Below the pieces are notes generated by a model. It saw only the letters and a list, made by a program, of their open reading frames with translations, did no database searches and was not told where the DNA came from. From contig JAFREQ010000003.1 in the NCBI GenBank assembly GCA_025331565.1, positions 13,881,001 to 13,945,000 on the forward strand: a stretch of DNA of 64,000 nt, in the 5' to 3' direction. Both the position numbers and the translations under genes were made by a program. Source of the DNA: Holacanthus passer. Lineage: Eukaryota > Chordata > Actinopteri > Pomacanthidae. Within the stretch, counting starts at the first letter, position 1. Each line of letters opens with the position of its first letter. Positions 25,304 to 37,256 of this stretch are shown in pieces.

Positions 25304-28300
25304 TCAGGGGCAGCAGAGGTTGTCTATGACCAGCGTGACGTCGATGCCGTACACCTCCAGGAGGTCGAGTAGGAAGGAGCGATCGCCCTGGGGATCCAGC
25401 CCCATGGCCCTAACGTGTTCAGCGGTGAGGGTAGGATCAATGCTCCCTGCAACCTCGGACAGGGTCTGGAAGATGCGGTTATTCAGCTCCATGAAGAACC
25501 TGGGGCGGGGTTAAAGACAGCTGCATCACGCTGTTGTCCTCTGCATTATATTACAATGATGCAACCAACATAACAGTGTGATTATGACTCAAGTAGCGGC
25601 TTTGAATGCGCTTGTCAAAGACTCACAGAATGAAAAGATCCTCTTCGTTTGACGTGCAGTCTCCATCCACCTCCTGAGAATACAGCAACAATTGTCTGGA
25701 AAAAAATGAATCAATCATTGTGAAATCTGGAAAATAGGATTTTCAGGCTAATTTGGCTGGTCCACTTGATTTTCATTTGCATGCAACAAAACACATTTAA
25801 GCGTCCATCTTAATTTTGCAGGATTGTTTTGATAATTTGAACAAATTCATGTTCCAAAATTTTGGTGCATGTATCACTTTTAAAAATCAGATCACAGTGT
25901 TTGACTGTGTGTGATACCTCTGTTCACTCAGCTTCCTGTACTTCTCCTTATCCGCTGCATTCAGCCGGAGCAGTGGCTGCAAATGGCTTCTGTGCGTTTT
26001 CACATTCTGGTTATCAACGTAGACGTCATACAGATCCTTCTTCTCTTCGAAAATCTTCTCTGTGGTGCCTTTAAAAAATGATGACAGCATGCTCACATAC
26101 AGTATGAGGGATCATTTCCATAGATTACAAATAGTGGTCGATTACGCATTTACATGCAGCAAAGTTTCACTCACAGGCCACGTATGACATCTCCGTTTCC
26201 AGGGCAGTGATGTCAGCTATGTTGATGTAGAAGAAAGGCCGTAATTCAGGCACAGAGACACCGATTCCAGGTAAAGAGACATTGGCCAGGCAGCAACAGC
26301 AATACACTGAGGGAGCACAATAACAGTGGATGAAACATCTCCTTGGAAATAGAAAAAAAAACACTCACACACAGGTTGCAACATTAATACATTTGTCACA
26401 TCCTGAGTTTGTGCGAAAGAAAAACAAGGACAGAATATGAGCTACAGATTAAATGGCACTTATCTACAGTGATAGCAGTTGAAAGGCTGTGAGTGTGTGT
26501 GTTTGAGCTTCTCACCCCTGTAGCAGACCACACCCACAGGTGGAGGGGAGAAGATGAGGAGACGTTTCCGAAGCAGTGCAAACTTCCACAGCACCATTAT
26601 CTGCTCCCCGAAAAACTGGATGAACTGGGACATGCAGCCAGCTGGGTGGGTGATCTGTATGGAGCAGAAAAGTGATAAATATGTTGTTGTTGTTGTTTTC
26701 TGACTGATGCTTTCATCAACAACCAAAACGTGTACTGCAGCTTTCAGACCTTCATTTCTGGGTGCATACAGCGGTTGATGGTGGTGACACTCCAGGTTGG
26801 ACAAGCAGTGACCAGACCATTTCCTGTAGGGGGAAGCACGGCCTTCTTATCCTCATAGAAGGCCTCCAGTGGAGAATACTGGCCTGGACACTGCAACTGG
26901 TGTCTACAGGGTAATGACGGGAGGAGGACAAGAAGGGAAAGATGAATGATGTCAGGTATGAGTCTTTTCAGATTTGTATAATTAAGCAGATTAAGCTCGC
27001 TTAAGTGCATGTAAACGAATTAGTTATGCATATTCATGATCTGCACACAATCTAAGAGATTCAAAGCATCGCAGCTTGCATCTGAAATTATTTACTCAAT
27101 CATTATTTGTTAAACACTGTACAGGGAAGTCTGTGCAGAAGAATTCTGTATTCAGTATCAGACACTTTTTAAGTCATCCATAATGCAAGATTACAGCTTG
27201 TACTGGATTGTTAACCACCACTTGTTCTTAAACTGCATCATTTGTGGCCACTGGCATTAAATAAACGTCACTTTTCTATTTGGTTTAACTCCTGCTTAAC
27301 ATATTTCTAACGCCACATGAGAGATCCACTCACTACTGTAAAGTGGCTGTGGAAAAAGCCACAGTAACCACACATAAACTGCAGGCTGGATGGCCGCACT
27401 CAAATGAATTCAGATCAGTTTATATTCGGAGGTAACCTGAGCCAACTGTGGCTGTTTCATATATTTATACATAGTCAATGAGGAGATGAGCTTTTCGTGA
27501 GAGGACTGGAGCAGAAGAGCAGAGTTACTGAAGAGAAGAGAGAGGCTGTCAAGGTCTCTTCCACTTCCGTGCTTACACTTCATACAAAAACTGCATGTAA
27601 ATGGGCTCTTGTGACGATAGCTGTAATCGGGACTCATGTTTAATAGATGAGAAAAAATTTTTTAACAAAGAAGCAAGGACAGCAGGGAGGCACATAAAGA
27701 GAAACCTGCGAACACGGTTGTGTGAGAAATAAATAAGGTAAAAAGAATATTAAATCATGTCTTACCTGACTTGGTTCTCCAGGAAGTGCATGTAGCGGTA
27801 CAGCAGAGTGTAGGAGGGAGACAGAATTCCCACTGACTTCATCCTCGCTCCTCGCTCAAGCTCACTCTCCACAGGCATGTTCGCAAAACAGGCCAGCCCA
27901 AAGTAACAGCCTTTACGGAAATATCTAGCCGAGGGGCAAAACAAAGAGGAGGGGTAAACACGGAGAGACACATTTCTGATGGGGATTGAACAAACCTGTG
28001 TTGCTCTAAAAACAGAAGATTTCATGCTTCTTGATCGGTGGGAGTGAGCAAGAGCACGTACATGAAGTCGCTGGTGATCCGATGGGAGCCGCTGGCCATC
28101 GACTTGAATTCAACTCCGTCTAGGTTCATGTCGTGAGGCAGGCACCACTCTACCATGTTGCCTGGCATTCACAAACACACAGAGAGAGAGAAAATAAACC
28201 ATGCAAGTTACTTCCCACACTGTCTACTTTCATCCTGACTGCTTCCCCTATTTTTGCATGTCAGTCATGTGGTCAAGAGGTCAGGGAGAGTGAAAAAGCA

Positions 28301-29188
28301 CTGACTCAGCTGCTGTAAAGATCTATACAGACCTTTTCCATATATGAAGCACTGACATCCCGGCCTTGTTTTCTGTTCGGGTTGATAAATGTATATATCA
28401 AATGATCTGCTTCTATCAAATTCTATACAAAATCTTATTCCAGATTGGGCTTCAGTCACTCACACATTTTGTTTGACAGCTTGCAAAATCAGACCAGGAA
28501 GTTAATTTATTTTGAAAGGGTTGCACCTCAAAATCAGGGTTATTTCACCTCAGTGGGTTGTGATATTTGTTAGTGTCTTGTCATTTGTCATTTGATAGCA
28601 GCATAGATCCTTCACCCCCATGACTCAGGATAATGCACTAAAGCACACGAGACAGAGGAGACTCACATTCAAAGAAAACAAGAGGTCAGTTCAGGACATT
28701 TCTCAGGTCACCTGGTCCACAACAATCTTGACTATGACCATAAAAGATCACGTGCTCTTGCTACAGTCTGTCAGCCTACCTGATCTGGTATCAAAGGTAA
28801 CCACGAACACAGCCACGATCTGGTCCTTCTCCTCCCACTGATCCCTCACGGACAGGCCGGGGAAGGGAACAGTGCGGTCTGTACCGAGATCCCACCCGCG
28901 CCCGCAGAGCACCGTCCTGGGGCGGCCCGGGCTCCCGTCCCCGCAGGCAACAACAGCTGTTAGACTCTTGGTCGGGCTGCAGGTGATGGCGCCGCCGCCG
29001 CCGCTGCTCCACCCAGTGCCAGCCGCAGTGCCCGTCGGTGTGCGGCGCCCGGCTGGCTGCGAACTTTTCTCGGGCGGTGCGTCTTCCTCCCGCGGCGGCG
29101 GAGGCGGCGGAGGGGCCGTCTGGTTCGGATCGGGCGGTGGGATCTCCTCCCAGTCCAGCAGCGGGGCTCGGTCCGACTGCTTCACCAT
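25304..29188 (-). CDS. dennd11: DENN domain-containing protein 11 (LCHN / KIAA1147)
   Basis: A DENN-family protein, thought to act on Rab GTPases; its own substrate is not settled. Nine exons in transcript order: 28780-29188, 28062-28161, 27766-27924, 26750-26903, 26516-26654, 26175-26306, 25918-26068, 25627-25695, 25304-25499. The sum is 1509 bases, or 502 aa, longer than the human protein (about 455) mainly through a proline-, glycine- and glutamate-rich N-terminus in exon 1. The core is well conserved: DQIVAVFVVTFD, FGLACFANMPVESELERG, LSPSYTLLYRYMHFLENQ, HPAGCMSQFIQFFGEQI, LIFSPPPVGVVCYR, the VYCCCCLANVSLPGIG tract and C-terminal GLDPQGDRSFLLDLLE. The start codon sits in a CpG-rich exon; wee2 begins on the other strand about 1 kb upstream. 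Confidence 0.96.
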
Positions 29189-29799
29189 GGCGCTGCTGCT
29201 GTAGAATAAAATAATATGAGAAAAGTCCGCAGTCCGGTTGAATCGAGCTGACTAGAGAGGCTGCTGGAGCCGGATCATGGTTTCCTGCTGGGTTGTTTTC
29301 TATGTATTTGTAATCGTGTCACATCCACTGACGAGCAGCTTTTCCTCCTCCTGTCTCACTGTTTTGATGACGTCGCTCACTTCCGCCCACGTGTCTATAT
29401 TACTATTTAATACAATGACCTAATTTTGGTTAAGGACTTTTTATCTATTATTATTAGAACATTGATTTAGAGATTTTTGCTATAATATATTCAGTCGATT
29501 ACATATTTCTTTATTGTATTTTCTTGTTATTTAGTTTGACTTGAAATTTAGTTGTAGTTAAAATAATACACGTATGCGTCCATACGTATTTTATAATTAG
29601 ATTTGATAGTAATGCTGATTAAAATTGTTTATATAATGAACAGCCGTTTTAACGTCAGGTGTGTGGCTTATGAACAGTTCAGCCAATCAGAGAGCTTGAT
29701 GTGTTCACCTGGTGGCATAGTTTATTTAAGCAGGAAGTTATTTACATACAAGGCGCGAAATTCAAGCGTGGTGGTCGTGGAGGGGAAGGCGACTCGTTC
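29189..29799. promoter_or_regulatory. Shared dennd11/wee2 upstream region and wee2 5' UTR exon
   Basis: Head-to-head arrangement. Near dennd11 are a CRE-like TGACGTC (29368-29374) and an E-box CACGTG (29388-29393). Near wee2, GGCGCGAAA (29752-29760) is a consensus-like E2F site, fitting a cell-cycle gene. A non-coding wee2 exon probably ends at 29799, where GTGAGT follows, and splices to an acceptor ending at 30237. TATA-like AT-rich sequence lies near 29720. Function is inferred from motifs. Confidence 0.5.
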
Positions 29800-30246
29800 G
29801 TGAGTATACCTGATAAGCAGTATTACTCAAACTACATACTGATGTGTTTGTGAGTCACCATGTGAGTTTTCAGATTAGCCTGAAAATAACATCACAGCTT
29901 GACTGATGTGCTGAGTTTCAGTTGTTGTACATCATTTGATTTGCAGAATGTCTTAAAAACATAAATCACTAAGTCATATTGAGTTATTGATCAAATTATG
30001 GGAGTGGAAGTTGACACAGAGCTTATAGTATTGACCTTGTATCATACTAGATATATGAAGGGCTACTAGTTTAGAGATTAACAGTATAATTTGCTTAGTG
30101 TAAATTGTTTCTCTAATTTCCATTATCTTCATAAAGAGACATTGATGCAGGCCTAATAATCTAATACATAACCTCGATCTTGGTCTCCAAGAGCAGTAAA
30201 ATACAGGATTTTAAAAGAAACCTTTACCAAAACTCAGGCCCCAAGC

Positions 30247-33200
30247 ATGGCGACACTGTTTGACGGGATCAGCCAGCAGCTGGACTTCACTAGCTGCGGG
30301 GAGGAGGGGAGCAGCAGTGACAACAGCTGCGATGACTACACCTCCAGGATTCACAGTCCCAGGATCCGGAGTCCCAGAATCCGGAGTCCCAGAATCTGCA
30401 GTCCCAGGATCCGGAGTCCCAGCTCAGCCTGCAGGACACCCAGGGTGCAGCGCCACCGGACCAGAAGCAACACCTTATCTTCCCCTTTACAGTGCACCAG
30501 CCCCATACCTTATGCTTCCTGGAAGAAACTGAGGCTCTGTGACTCTCCCAGCACACCCAAGGTGGGGAATAATTTACAATGATTGGCCTTTATGGGGCTC
30601 TAGTGGTCTTGGATGATTTGTCAAACCAGTTTAACTTAAGTGGAATGAACTGCATTTGTCTCTCTTTTGTTTCCCCCCCTTGTAGAGCTTATTATCAAAG
30701 TCGTCCCAGCCTTGCTCCAGCACTAAGATAAGTCGCCGTCAGCGTTTCACCTCAGCTGCTCCTAACCACATCCACGCACTCTCTGTCAATGTGAATCCTT
30801 TCACCCCTGACACAGTCCGCAGGAACGGCGAGCTGCAGTGGAGGAGTAGTTGTAGGAGTGACGATGATGATGATTATGGACGCAGGTAACTGCTGCTTTA
30901 TGCTTATCGTGATCTGTTAGGGTATGAATTGTAAGCACGTATGTGTGTGTGCTCAGCATTTTCAGTCATAGAAGTTGATTTGTTTGATGATAATGTCTGG
31001 AAAATTGCCCAATGTGTAATTTTCACCACACAGAGAAATTAGTCCACTTGTATTATGGTGTAGGTGTCTCATATGGGTTATTTTTAATCCTCCATCTATC
31101 TGTTTTTAGTGCCCTTACACATAGGCCTGACTTTTTAATCCTTTCGGGATGCAGTTTTGTTATAAAGGTCTAAAGGCCCTTCTCATCTTTCAGGTTGAAA
31201 CACAGCCTAACGTCATCTGAGGAGGACGATGAAGCCTTTCTCCCACCAAAGGTACAATTATTTTTATCCGTGCTTTCTGGTGGATGTAACCCTCCCTCTC
31301 AGATGCCTCTGATATGATTTCATCATCAGGCTTTGTCATCTTTGCCGCCTCCTCACTTCTTGTTTTGTCCAAAATTACATGCTGCCAGTCGTACTTCCGG
31401 GGCTTCTCTAAGGAATCTCCAGCTAAAAAAAACAAAAGATGCTCTGTCAGAATCTTCCACCCTTTCCTTGTGGAAGTATGACCATATTTGGTGACGCATA
31501 AAAGAAAAACTCTGTTCTCCTGCCTGTCAAACTCAAGACGGCTCTGTGTGACGTGTGGTCCTTTTTTAGAAATTTCTTTTGGTTTTACCACAAGGCCCTC
31601 CCGTCTGTTTATCTGGCAGAGACGAGCTGTCCAAGCCTTCATGCTGTCACGCTATGAGAGTGAGTTCCTGGAGCTGGAGTGCATTGGTGTGGGTGAGTTT
31701 GGGGCGGTTTACAAGTGCGTGAAGAGGCTGGATGGTTGCTTGTACGCCATAAAACGCTCTCGCCGACCCCTGGCAGGCTCTGCCAATGAGTGAGTCAGCA
31801 GCATGTCGTCTCTCTGCCATAAAATGCATCAGTCCACTTTTTTTAAATTGATCAGATTTATCCATGACTATGAATTTATGTCCTCTCAGGCAGCTGGCCC
31901 TAAAGGAAGTGTACGCACATGCTGTTCTTGGGCACCACCCACATGTTGTTCGCTATTATTCAGCATGGGCAGAAGATGATCACATGATTATTCAGAATGA
32001 ATACTGCGATGGTAGGTTTCCCCTTACTGTCAAAAGCACAATTTTGGAAGACTTAAATGCAGTTCTAGTTATCTTTTAGAACTGCAAGTTAACTAGATTG
32101 CATTATGTGTTTTTGATACCATAAATGTGTGTGTGCGCCAGGTGGAAGTCTCAACGATGCCATTGTAAAGAAGGAGGTGCAGGGGGAGCTGTTTTCAGAG
32201 GCAGAGTTGAAAGATCTCCTCTTACAGGTGTCTATGGGGCTGAAATACATCCACAGCTCAGGCCTTGTACACCTGGACATCAAACCAAGTATGTCTCATT
32301 GAGCAGTTTGCATTCTTATATTGTTCAGTCTTAAACATAAAGTCTCTTGTGCCTTTAAAAACCTGCTTTGTTTGAACTCTGTAGGTAATATATTCATTTG
32401 CCAGCGTCCCAGCACGAGTGCTGCAGGTGAAGGGGAGAGTGAGGAGGAAGATGATGGAAGCACTTCAGCAGGAGTCGTTTACAAAATTGGTATCATATTA
32501 AGTGTTGGGTAATTTCTACCTTAAATGTTTGTATGCTGTCAAATCTGATTCTTATTGTTTTTCTGCAGGGGATCTGGGTCATGTGACATCAACCAACAGT
32601 CCTCAAGTTGAGGAAGGGGACAGCCGCTTTCTGGCCAGTGAGGTCCTGCATGAGGTAAAAATGCTGCGTAACCATTAAACGGAAAGTAGTCCTGGGGGTC
32701 TGATTTGGTTGCACCACGCTGTAGGGCCAGTTGTGCCTGTGATGTTTCTAGTGTTGATTTCAGCCATCTCCATGTTCCCCAGGATTACAGTTACCTACCC
32801 AAGGCAGACATCTTTGCTCTGGGCCTCACGGTGCTGCTGGCAGCTGGGGCTGCTCCTCTGCCTCAAAATGGAGATGAGTGGCACAGCCTCAGAGAAGGGC
32901 AGCTCCCCAAACTGCCACAGGAGCTATCACCTCCCTTCAGAGACCTTCTTCAGGTACTCTTGTTTCTGGGATGGTTTTGTTATGATGTTTGAATATTTAA
33001 ATCTAACAGTATTTATAGTTTTTATAGTAACAAAAGCATTTAAAATCACTCTTGTCCCAAGCATATCTTGTTGAAAATACCTTTTTTTTTTTTTTTTTTT
33101 TTTTTTGTACCAGTTGTTGCTGGATCCAGACTTGATGAAGCGTCCGTCTGCCAGGGACCTGTGCAAGCACACAGTCTTAAGGGAGGAGAGGACTGGGAGG

Positions 33201-33535
33201 CTGGCTGCTCAGCTCCGCAGAGAACTCAATGTAGAGAAGTTCAGGACGGCCATGCTTGAAAAGTAAGAGGAAAAAATGAAAGGTTTCAAAATGAAATTGA
33301 TCCTGCTTAATTCCTACCAACGTGCTGATACAAGTTGAAAACATTCATTTATTTCCATTTTCTTCACAGAGAGCTACAGGAGGCTCGTCAGGCAGCTCTG
33401 TCGCCCAAGCAGAACCTCTCACCTGGGCTGAAACCCCCTGCTAAGTTGAAGTCTCTCCCCAGAGCAGGCAGGAGGCTTGTTGGTAGGAAGACTGTGCGAT
33501 CCGTGAGCTTTGGTTGCCCCGGATATGGGGTCTGA
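30247..33535 (+). CDS. wee2: Wee1-like protein kinase 2 (oocyte Wee kinase)
   Basis: Inhibits CDK1 by phosphorylating its ATP-site tyrosine; Wee2 holds vertebrate oocytes in meiotic arrest. Coding exons: 30247-30561, 30686-30885, 31194-31251, 31620-31789, 31890-32011, 32142-32288, 32385-32489, 32569-32654, 32783-32953, 33114-33262, 33370-33535. The sum is 1689 bases, or 562 aa. The kinase domain starts near residue 205. It has the glycine loop IGVGEFGAVY, catalytic Lys236 in YAIKRS, Wee-type HLDIKPSN (Asp334) instead of HRD, and DLGH (Asp374) instead of DFG. The N-terminus holds DSPSTPK and VNPFTPD, as in Wee2 orthologues, plus five tandem RIxSP units (residues 34-58). AATAAA at 33851-33856 closes the transcript. 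Human WEE2 has the same flanking gene DENND11, which favours wee2 over wee1. Confidence 0.95.
30346..30420 (+). repeat. wee2: 15-bp coding minisatellite in wee2 exon 1
   Basis: Five tandem 15-base units, consensus AGGATCCGGAGTCCC, with one to three changes between units. Each encodes RI(H/R/C)SP, so the array makes five evenly spaced Ser-Pro sites at residues 34-58. The unit length keeps the frame, so copy-number change would alter protein length without breaking it. Confidence 0.9.
33082..33106 (+). repeat. wee2: 25-base T run in the wee2 intron 10 acceptor
   Basis: An uninterrupted T homopolymer ends 7 bases before the start of wee2 exon 10 (33114) and forms its polypyrimidine tract. Confidence 0.9.
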
Positions 33536-34684
33536 CGGGATGTTGTGAGGCCCACATGCCTGTCCTTTTGCTTAGATGTAATGGGACTCCTTCCGCAACA
33601 AGGCTGTGGTCGGGATGTCCATATGAAAAGAACGTGTGACGAGATCCTCTGTGCAGCAAAGATGTTGTTGGAAGTGACTGAAGCAACTGAATGGACATTC
33701 TGACATGAGTCTTTTGCGTGGATGCAGTGTAGCTGAAGTGCACTGATTTTCTTTAAAGGACTAATCTGACTTTTGAGTTGATTTTTAACAGCTTGTAACT
33801 GCTGCAGACCAATGTACTTCACCAATCAATGACTTTTTTTAAAAACTGTAAATAAACATTTTAAGCATTTTATCAGATGGATTTCCTTTTCTAATTTGAC
33901 TGAGCTCTGCAACTTGTCTCAGCAGCCTTTTTAATATAATCCAAAAAGCACCATGACACAGGCTGTTGGACAAAGCCACAGCGGGGGCTTTCCAGTGCTG
34001 TGTTGTTCTTGTTATCTTTAACTGCAGCCAACTGTGTCTGTGTGTTGATCAATGACTAGGAGTGGACTTAGGAAGTATGAGCCATCATACTGTAAACTGA
34101 ATGTTTTTCTTGCAGGTCACGTGATTACAAATATGACAATACTTCACTTACCATTTGTAATCGCATTTATCTGATCACATCTACGCAAAGTGACATTGCA
34201 AACTATCAATCACATGAGTCTGTATTGTCAGTTTGGATCATAAAGTAAAAATAATTGAACCCATAACTAAATAAATCAAAGATATCTATGGAAACACAGT
34301 AGGCTCTTTCAGATGCCTTGTTTCATCAACTGGGGGTGGTTATTTTCCTGGCCACTCATTTATTTTACTGACCACTTATTTTTTCAGTGTTGTCTAATGT
34401 CTTGGGGTTTCTGTTTTGTTCTGTGTGTAGACTCATCACAGTGAAATTCTTACCAGCTTCATCACAATTCCATCGAAGTTTTGCAATCTTGTGATTTTCG
34501 GCGGTCGGTAAATGTATCACGAAGCTCCGCCTCCCAAATCGCCACACACTGGCTCGGCGCACTTGTTGTTGTGCTGCTCAGACTGAGATTAGCCGCAGAG
34601 CTTTACGGCGCTTCACTAATCGAGCCCCAGTTATTTGTATGAAGAAATCGCTAAAAGCCGACGTATCCGGCACAAGACACGAAT
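33536..34684 (+). other. wee2 3' UTR, wee2/bid gap and bid 5' exon
   Basis: The wee2 3' UTR probably ends shortly after AATAAA at 33851-33856. From about 33900 to 34550 I see no gene. From about 34500 the sequence becomes GC-richer, and a non-coding bid exon likely ends at 34684, followed by GTGAGT. This gap is the join between the two human synteny blocks. Confidence 0.6.
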
Positions 34685-35014
34685 GTGAGTAAAAACGAGT
34701 CATTCAACAACTTATTTAGCTATAGTTTTGCTTCTGTTTACCGTTAAATGTGATGCCCAAAAGTTAGCGTTAAGTTAGCTAATGTAACTAGAGGTAACTA
34801 AAGTTAGCATTAGCTTATCTTTCAAGCTAGCGTTTGACAAACAGCTGTCCAGTCATAATAATTATATGAATGTAGCTTAGTTGTTTTAGTTTCCCAAAAC
34901 TTTATGGAAGCTTGGTAACTTTGATGTAGCTTTTGAGCTGGAGCTGGTTTGTTTCATCACTACTGTGCTAACGTTACCTTTATTATTATTCTCGTCTAAA
35001 TGAAACAGGCCGAG

Positions 35015-37256
35015 ATGGAGACCAGTGAGCAAAACGCCGCTCTGGTCTTTCTGGCCTTCCTTCAAGCGGACTGTAGGAGCTCAGAGTGCAGAAAGGAGCT
35101 TCACTCCCTCAGCCAGGAAATAAATCTCACCCTGGACATCAACTGCAATGGCTACAGGAGAAACCCTCTGGAGGATGGAGACATTGAAACTGATGGTCAC
35201 CTGCCCACCTGCATCACAGCTCGTGTAGATGATATTCAGCCTTCAGTCGAACTACAGGGGCCTGGTGAGGAACTACAAAGCTTGTTTATGGCTATTTTTC
35301 CTAAAAGCAACATGTAAATCCTTTGCTGGATGTATCAAGATAAATGACAAATTTCCTTGTAAACATAGTATGAGGTAAGTGGCACACTCAAATCTGTCGT
35401 TTAACACACCTGTTGTCTCATGTAATTTAGAAGTTATCCCTCTTTATCACAGTCCAAAAGTCAGAACATTGACATCTGATAAGTTGTTACCAGTTGTAGT
35501 GACAAAACAACTTGTTAAAAGAGGAAATAGGAAGTGAAAGCTGCCAGTCATTTCATGGAAATGGTATCTCATTTGATGCATTATATTCCTACATCTCTCA
35601 CTTGATTACTGTATGTGTTTTAAACCTACATAATCAAATTATATATGCTACAGAGATAAATTTGTGTTCAAATCCAGAATATGTTTTTTTTTTGTTTTAT
35701 AATAGATTTATGAATGGATTTAATGAAGGCTCATTGCTGTATGTTCATATATGCAAACATTTTTCTTCCACCCTGCTTCCTGTTCAATCCAGAAACAAAC
35801 TTTGTGTTGACTAAAGTGAACTGATCTTGTTTTCCTGTAGGGAACCATGTAGATGCAGCAGCCCTGCAGCAGGTTGCAGAAGAGCTGAGAGAAATTGCAG
35901 CCCAGCTTGAACACAATATTGTGGCAAGGGCTACCCAGAACCTGAGCAGTAACATATCAAAGTCTCCATCTGAAGTGAGTCTCTTCTGAAGACAGGCATT
36001 TTTTAAATTATTGATGTTGTGATGGTCATTGTCTGTGATAGGACAAACTCTTAAGTAAATAATCTAAGTCAAATTAACAAGGAGTTAATATCCTAATTTT
36101 TATATTTAAGTAGATTTTTAAACAGTTAATTGTTTAAATTGTTGTGACATATATGACAAGGAGCTCATCACATTGAAATTATATAAATTGCAAATGTTTT
36201 GGTGTTTTTTTGTCCTGGTAAAATGATTCAAATGATTAAAGGGAAACCAGTATTTTGCAACCTGGACCCAGTAGTCAACACTCCCTCATTCAAACTCAAT
36301 GGAATCAAAACAAAACTCACCAAAACCATCTGGGTTAGTCTTTGCACTGTTCCAATAGTCACCAACTCTGGTTTGGCCAAAAATGAACCCATAATTCACT
36401 GCCAAGTCATCATTGACACAGCTGGTAAAACATAGTGTTGAGCAAGAATATTTTCACATTTAATTGTTGTCATTATTGTAGTTGTTGGTCACAACACAAA
36501 AACATGGGAAAATCAGGTCCAGGTTGGAAAAATACAGAAATTTGCCTTTAATTTATTATTACATTTGTCCAGGGGAATATGCCCTGTGCAAAATTTAAAA
36601 TGGAACATGTCATTTTTGTCAGAGGAACTACACATTTGACCACTGTAATACGTAAACATGCATATATACTGAGATTAGCTACATTCATGTAATTAAGTTG
36701 GAATGATTTCAGAATTTAAATCCTTAATACTTATTTGTTTGATAAATCAGTGTCCACATGTACAATAGCCAACAGCAAAATGTTTTATTTACCCTGCAAA
36801 GTAAGGCAAGTAAAATGTGTATTGATATCTGAATTAATTTGTTTTCAGAAACAGCACTTTGCATCCAGTTTACACAGAGATGTTTATGATGCAAGCACAA
36901 AATCAAAACCCAAATTTTTTATAGACTAAGATGCGTGGACTTGTTACTGTGATTACAGCTTACGTAAGATGCCCCAGCAGTTAGTCTTCACAGTTGTAAT
37001 TAGCCAATGTATTGTCTTTATGTACTGATTGATGCCTTTGTTTGTTTCTGTTTACCAGGAATGGAAAGACCACCTTTCCTGGGAGGTGGAGAGGGCGATG
37101 AAGCAGGGCGTGAGTCTGCAGGATCTACCTCAAGAGAGAGTCATCGTGGCCCTCACTCTCACTCTGGTGAAGGGAGTGTGCGAACGGGCCCCACAACTGC
37201 TGAGAAGCCTTTTCAGCACTGCGCTGCAGTACATCATCCCTGCAAGGGCCTGGTGA
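35015..37256 (+). CDS. bid: BH3-interacting domain death agonist (Bid)
   Basis: Pro-apoptotic BCL2-family protein that links death-receptor caspase-8 activity to BAX/BAK at mitochondria. Three coding exons: 35015-35264, 35841-35974, 37059-37256. The sum is 582 bases, or 193 aa (human 195). The upstream ATG at 35000 lies before an acceptor ending at 35008, so the Met at 35015 is preferred. Residues 57-60 are IETD followed by Gly, the ideal caspase-8 site, at the same position as the human site (LQTD, Asp60). The probable BH3 core is LQQVAE (92-97), with Ala-Glu where human has Gly-Asp. The C-terminal helices VIVALTLTLVKGV and RAPQLLRSLFSTALQYI match the human hydrophobic hairpin. AATAAA at 37600-37605. 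The neighbour bcl2l13, as in human, supports orthology. Confidence 0.93.

Noticed and set aside
28872..29204. 110-codon plus-strand ORF over the dennd11 start exon
   Set aside because: Antisense shadow of the Pro/Gly-rich CpG exon. It has no domain and its composition is biased.
35000..35014. Upstream in-frame ATG for bid (adds five residues)
   Set aside because: A splice acceptor (tgaaacag) ends at 35008, so this ATG is most likely intronic in the mature transcript.
36199..36435. 78-codon ORF in bid intron 2
   Set aside because: No homology recognised. It sits in an AT-rich intron whose flanking exons join cleanly in frame without it.
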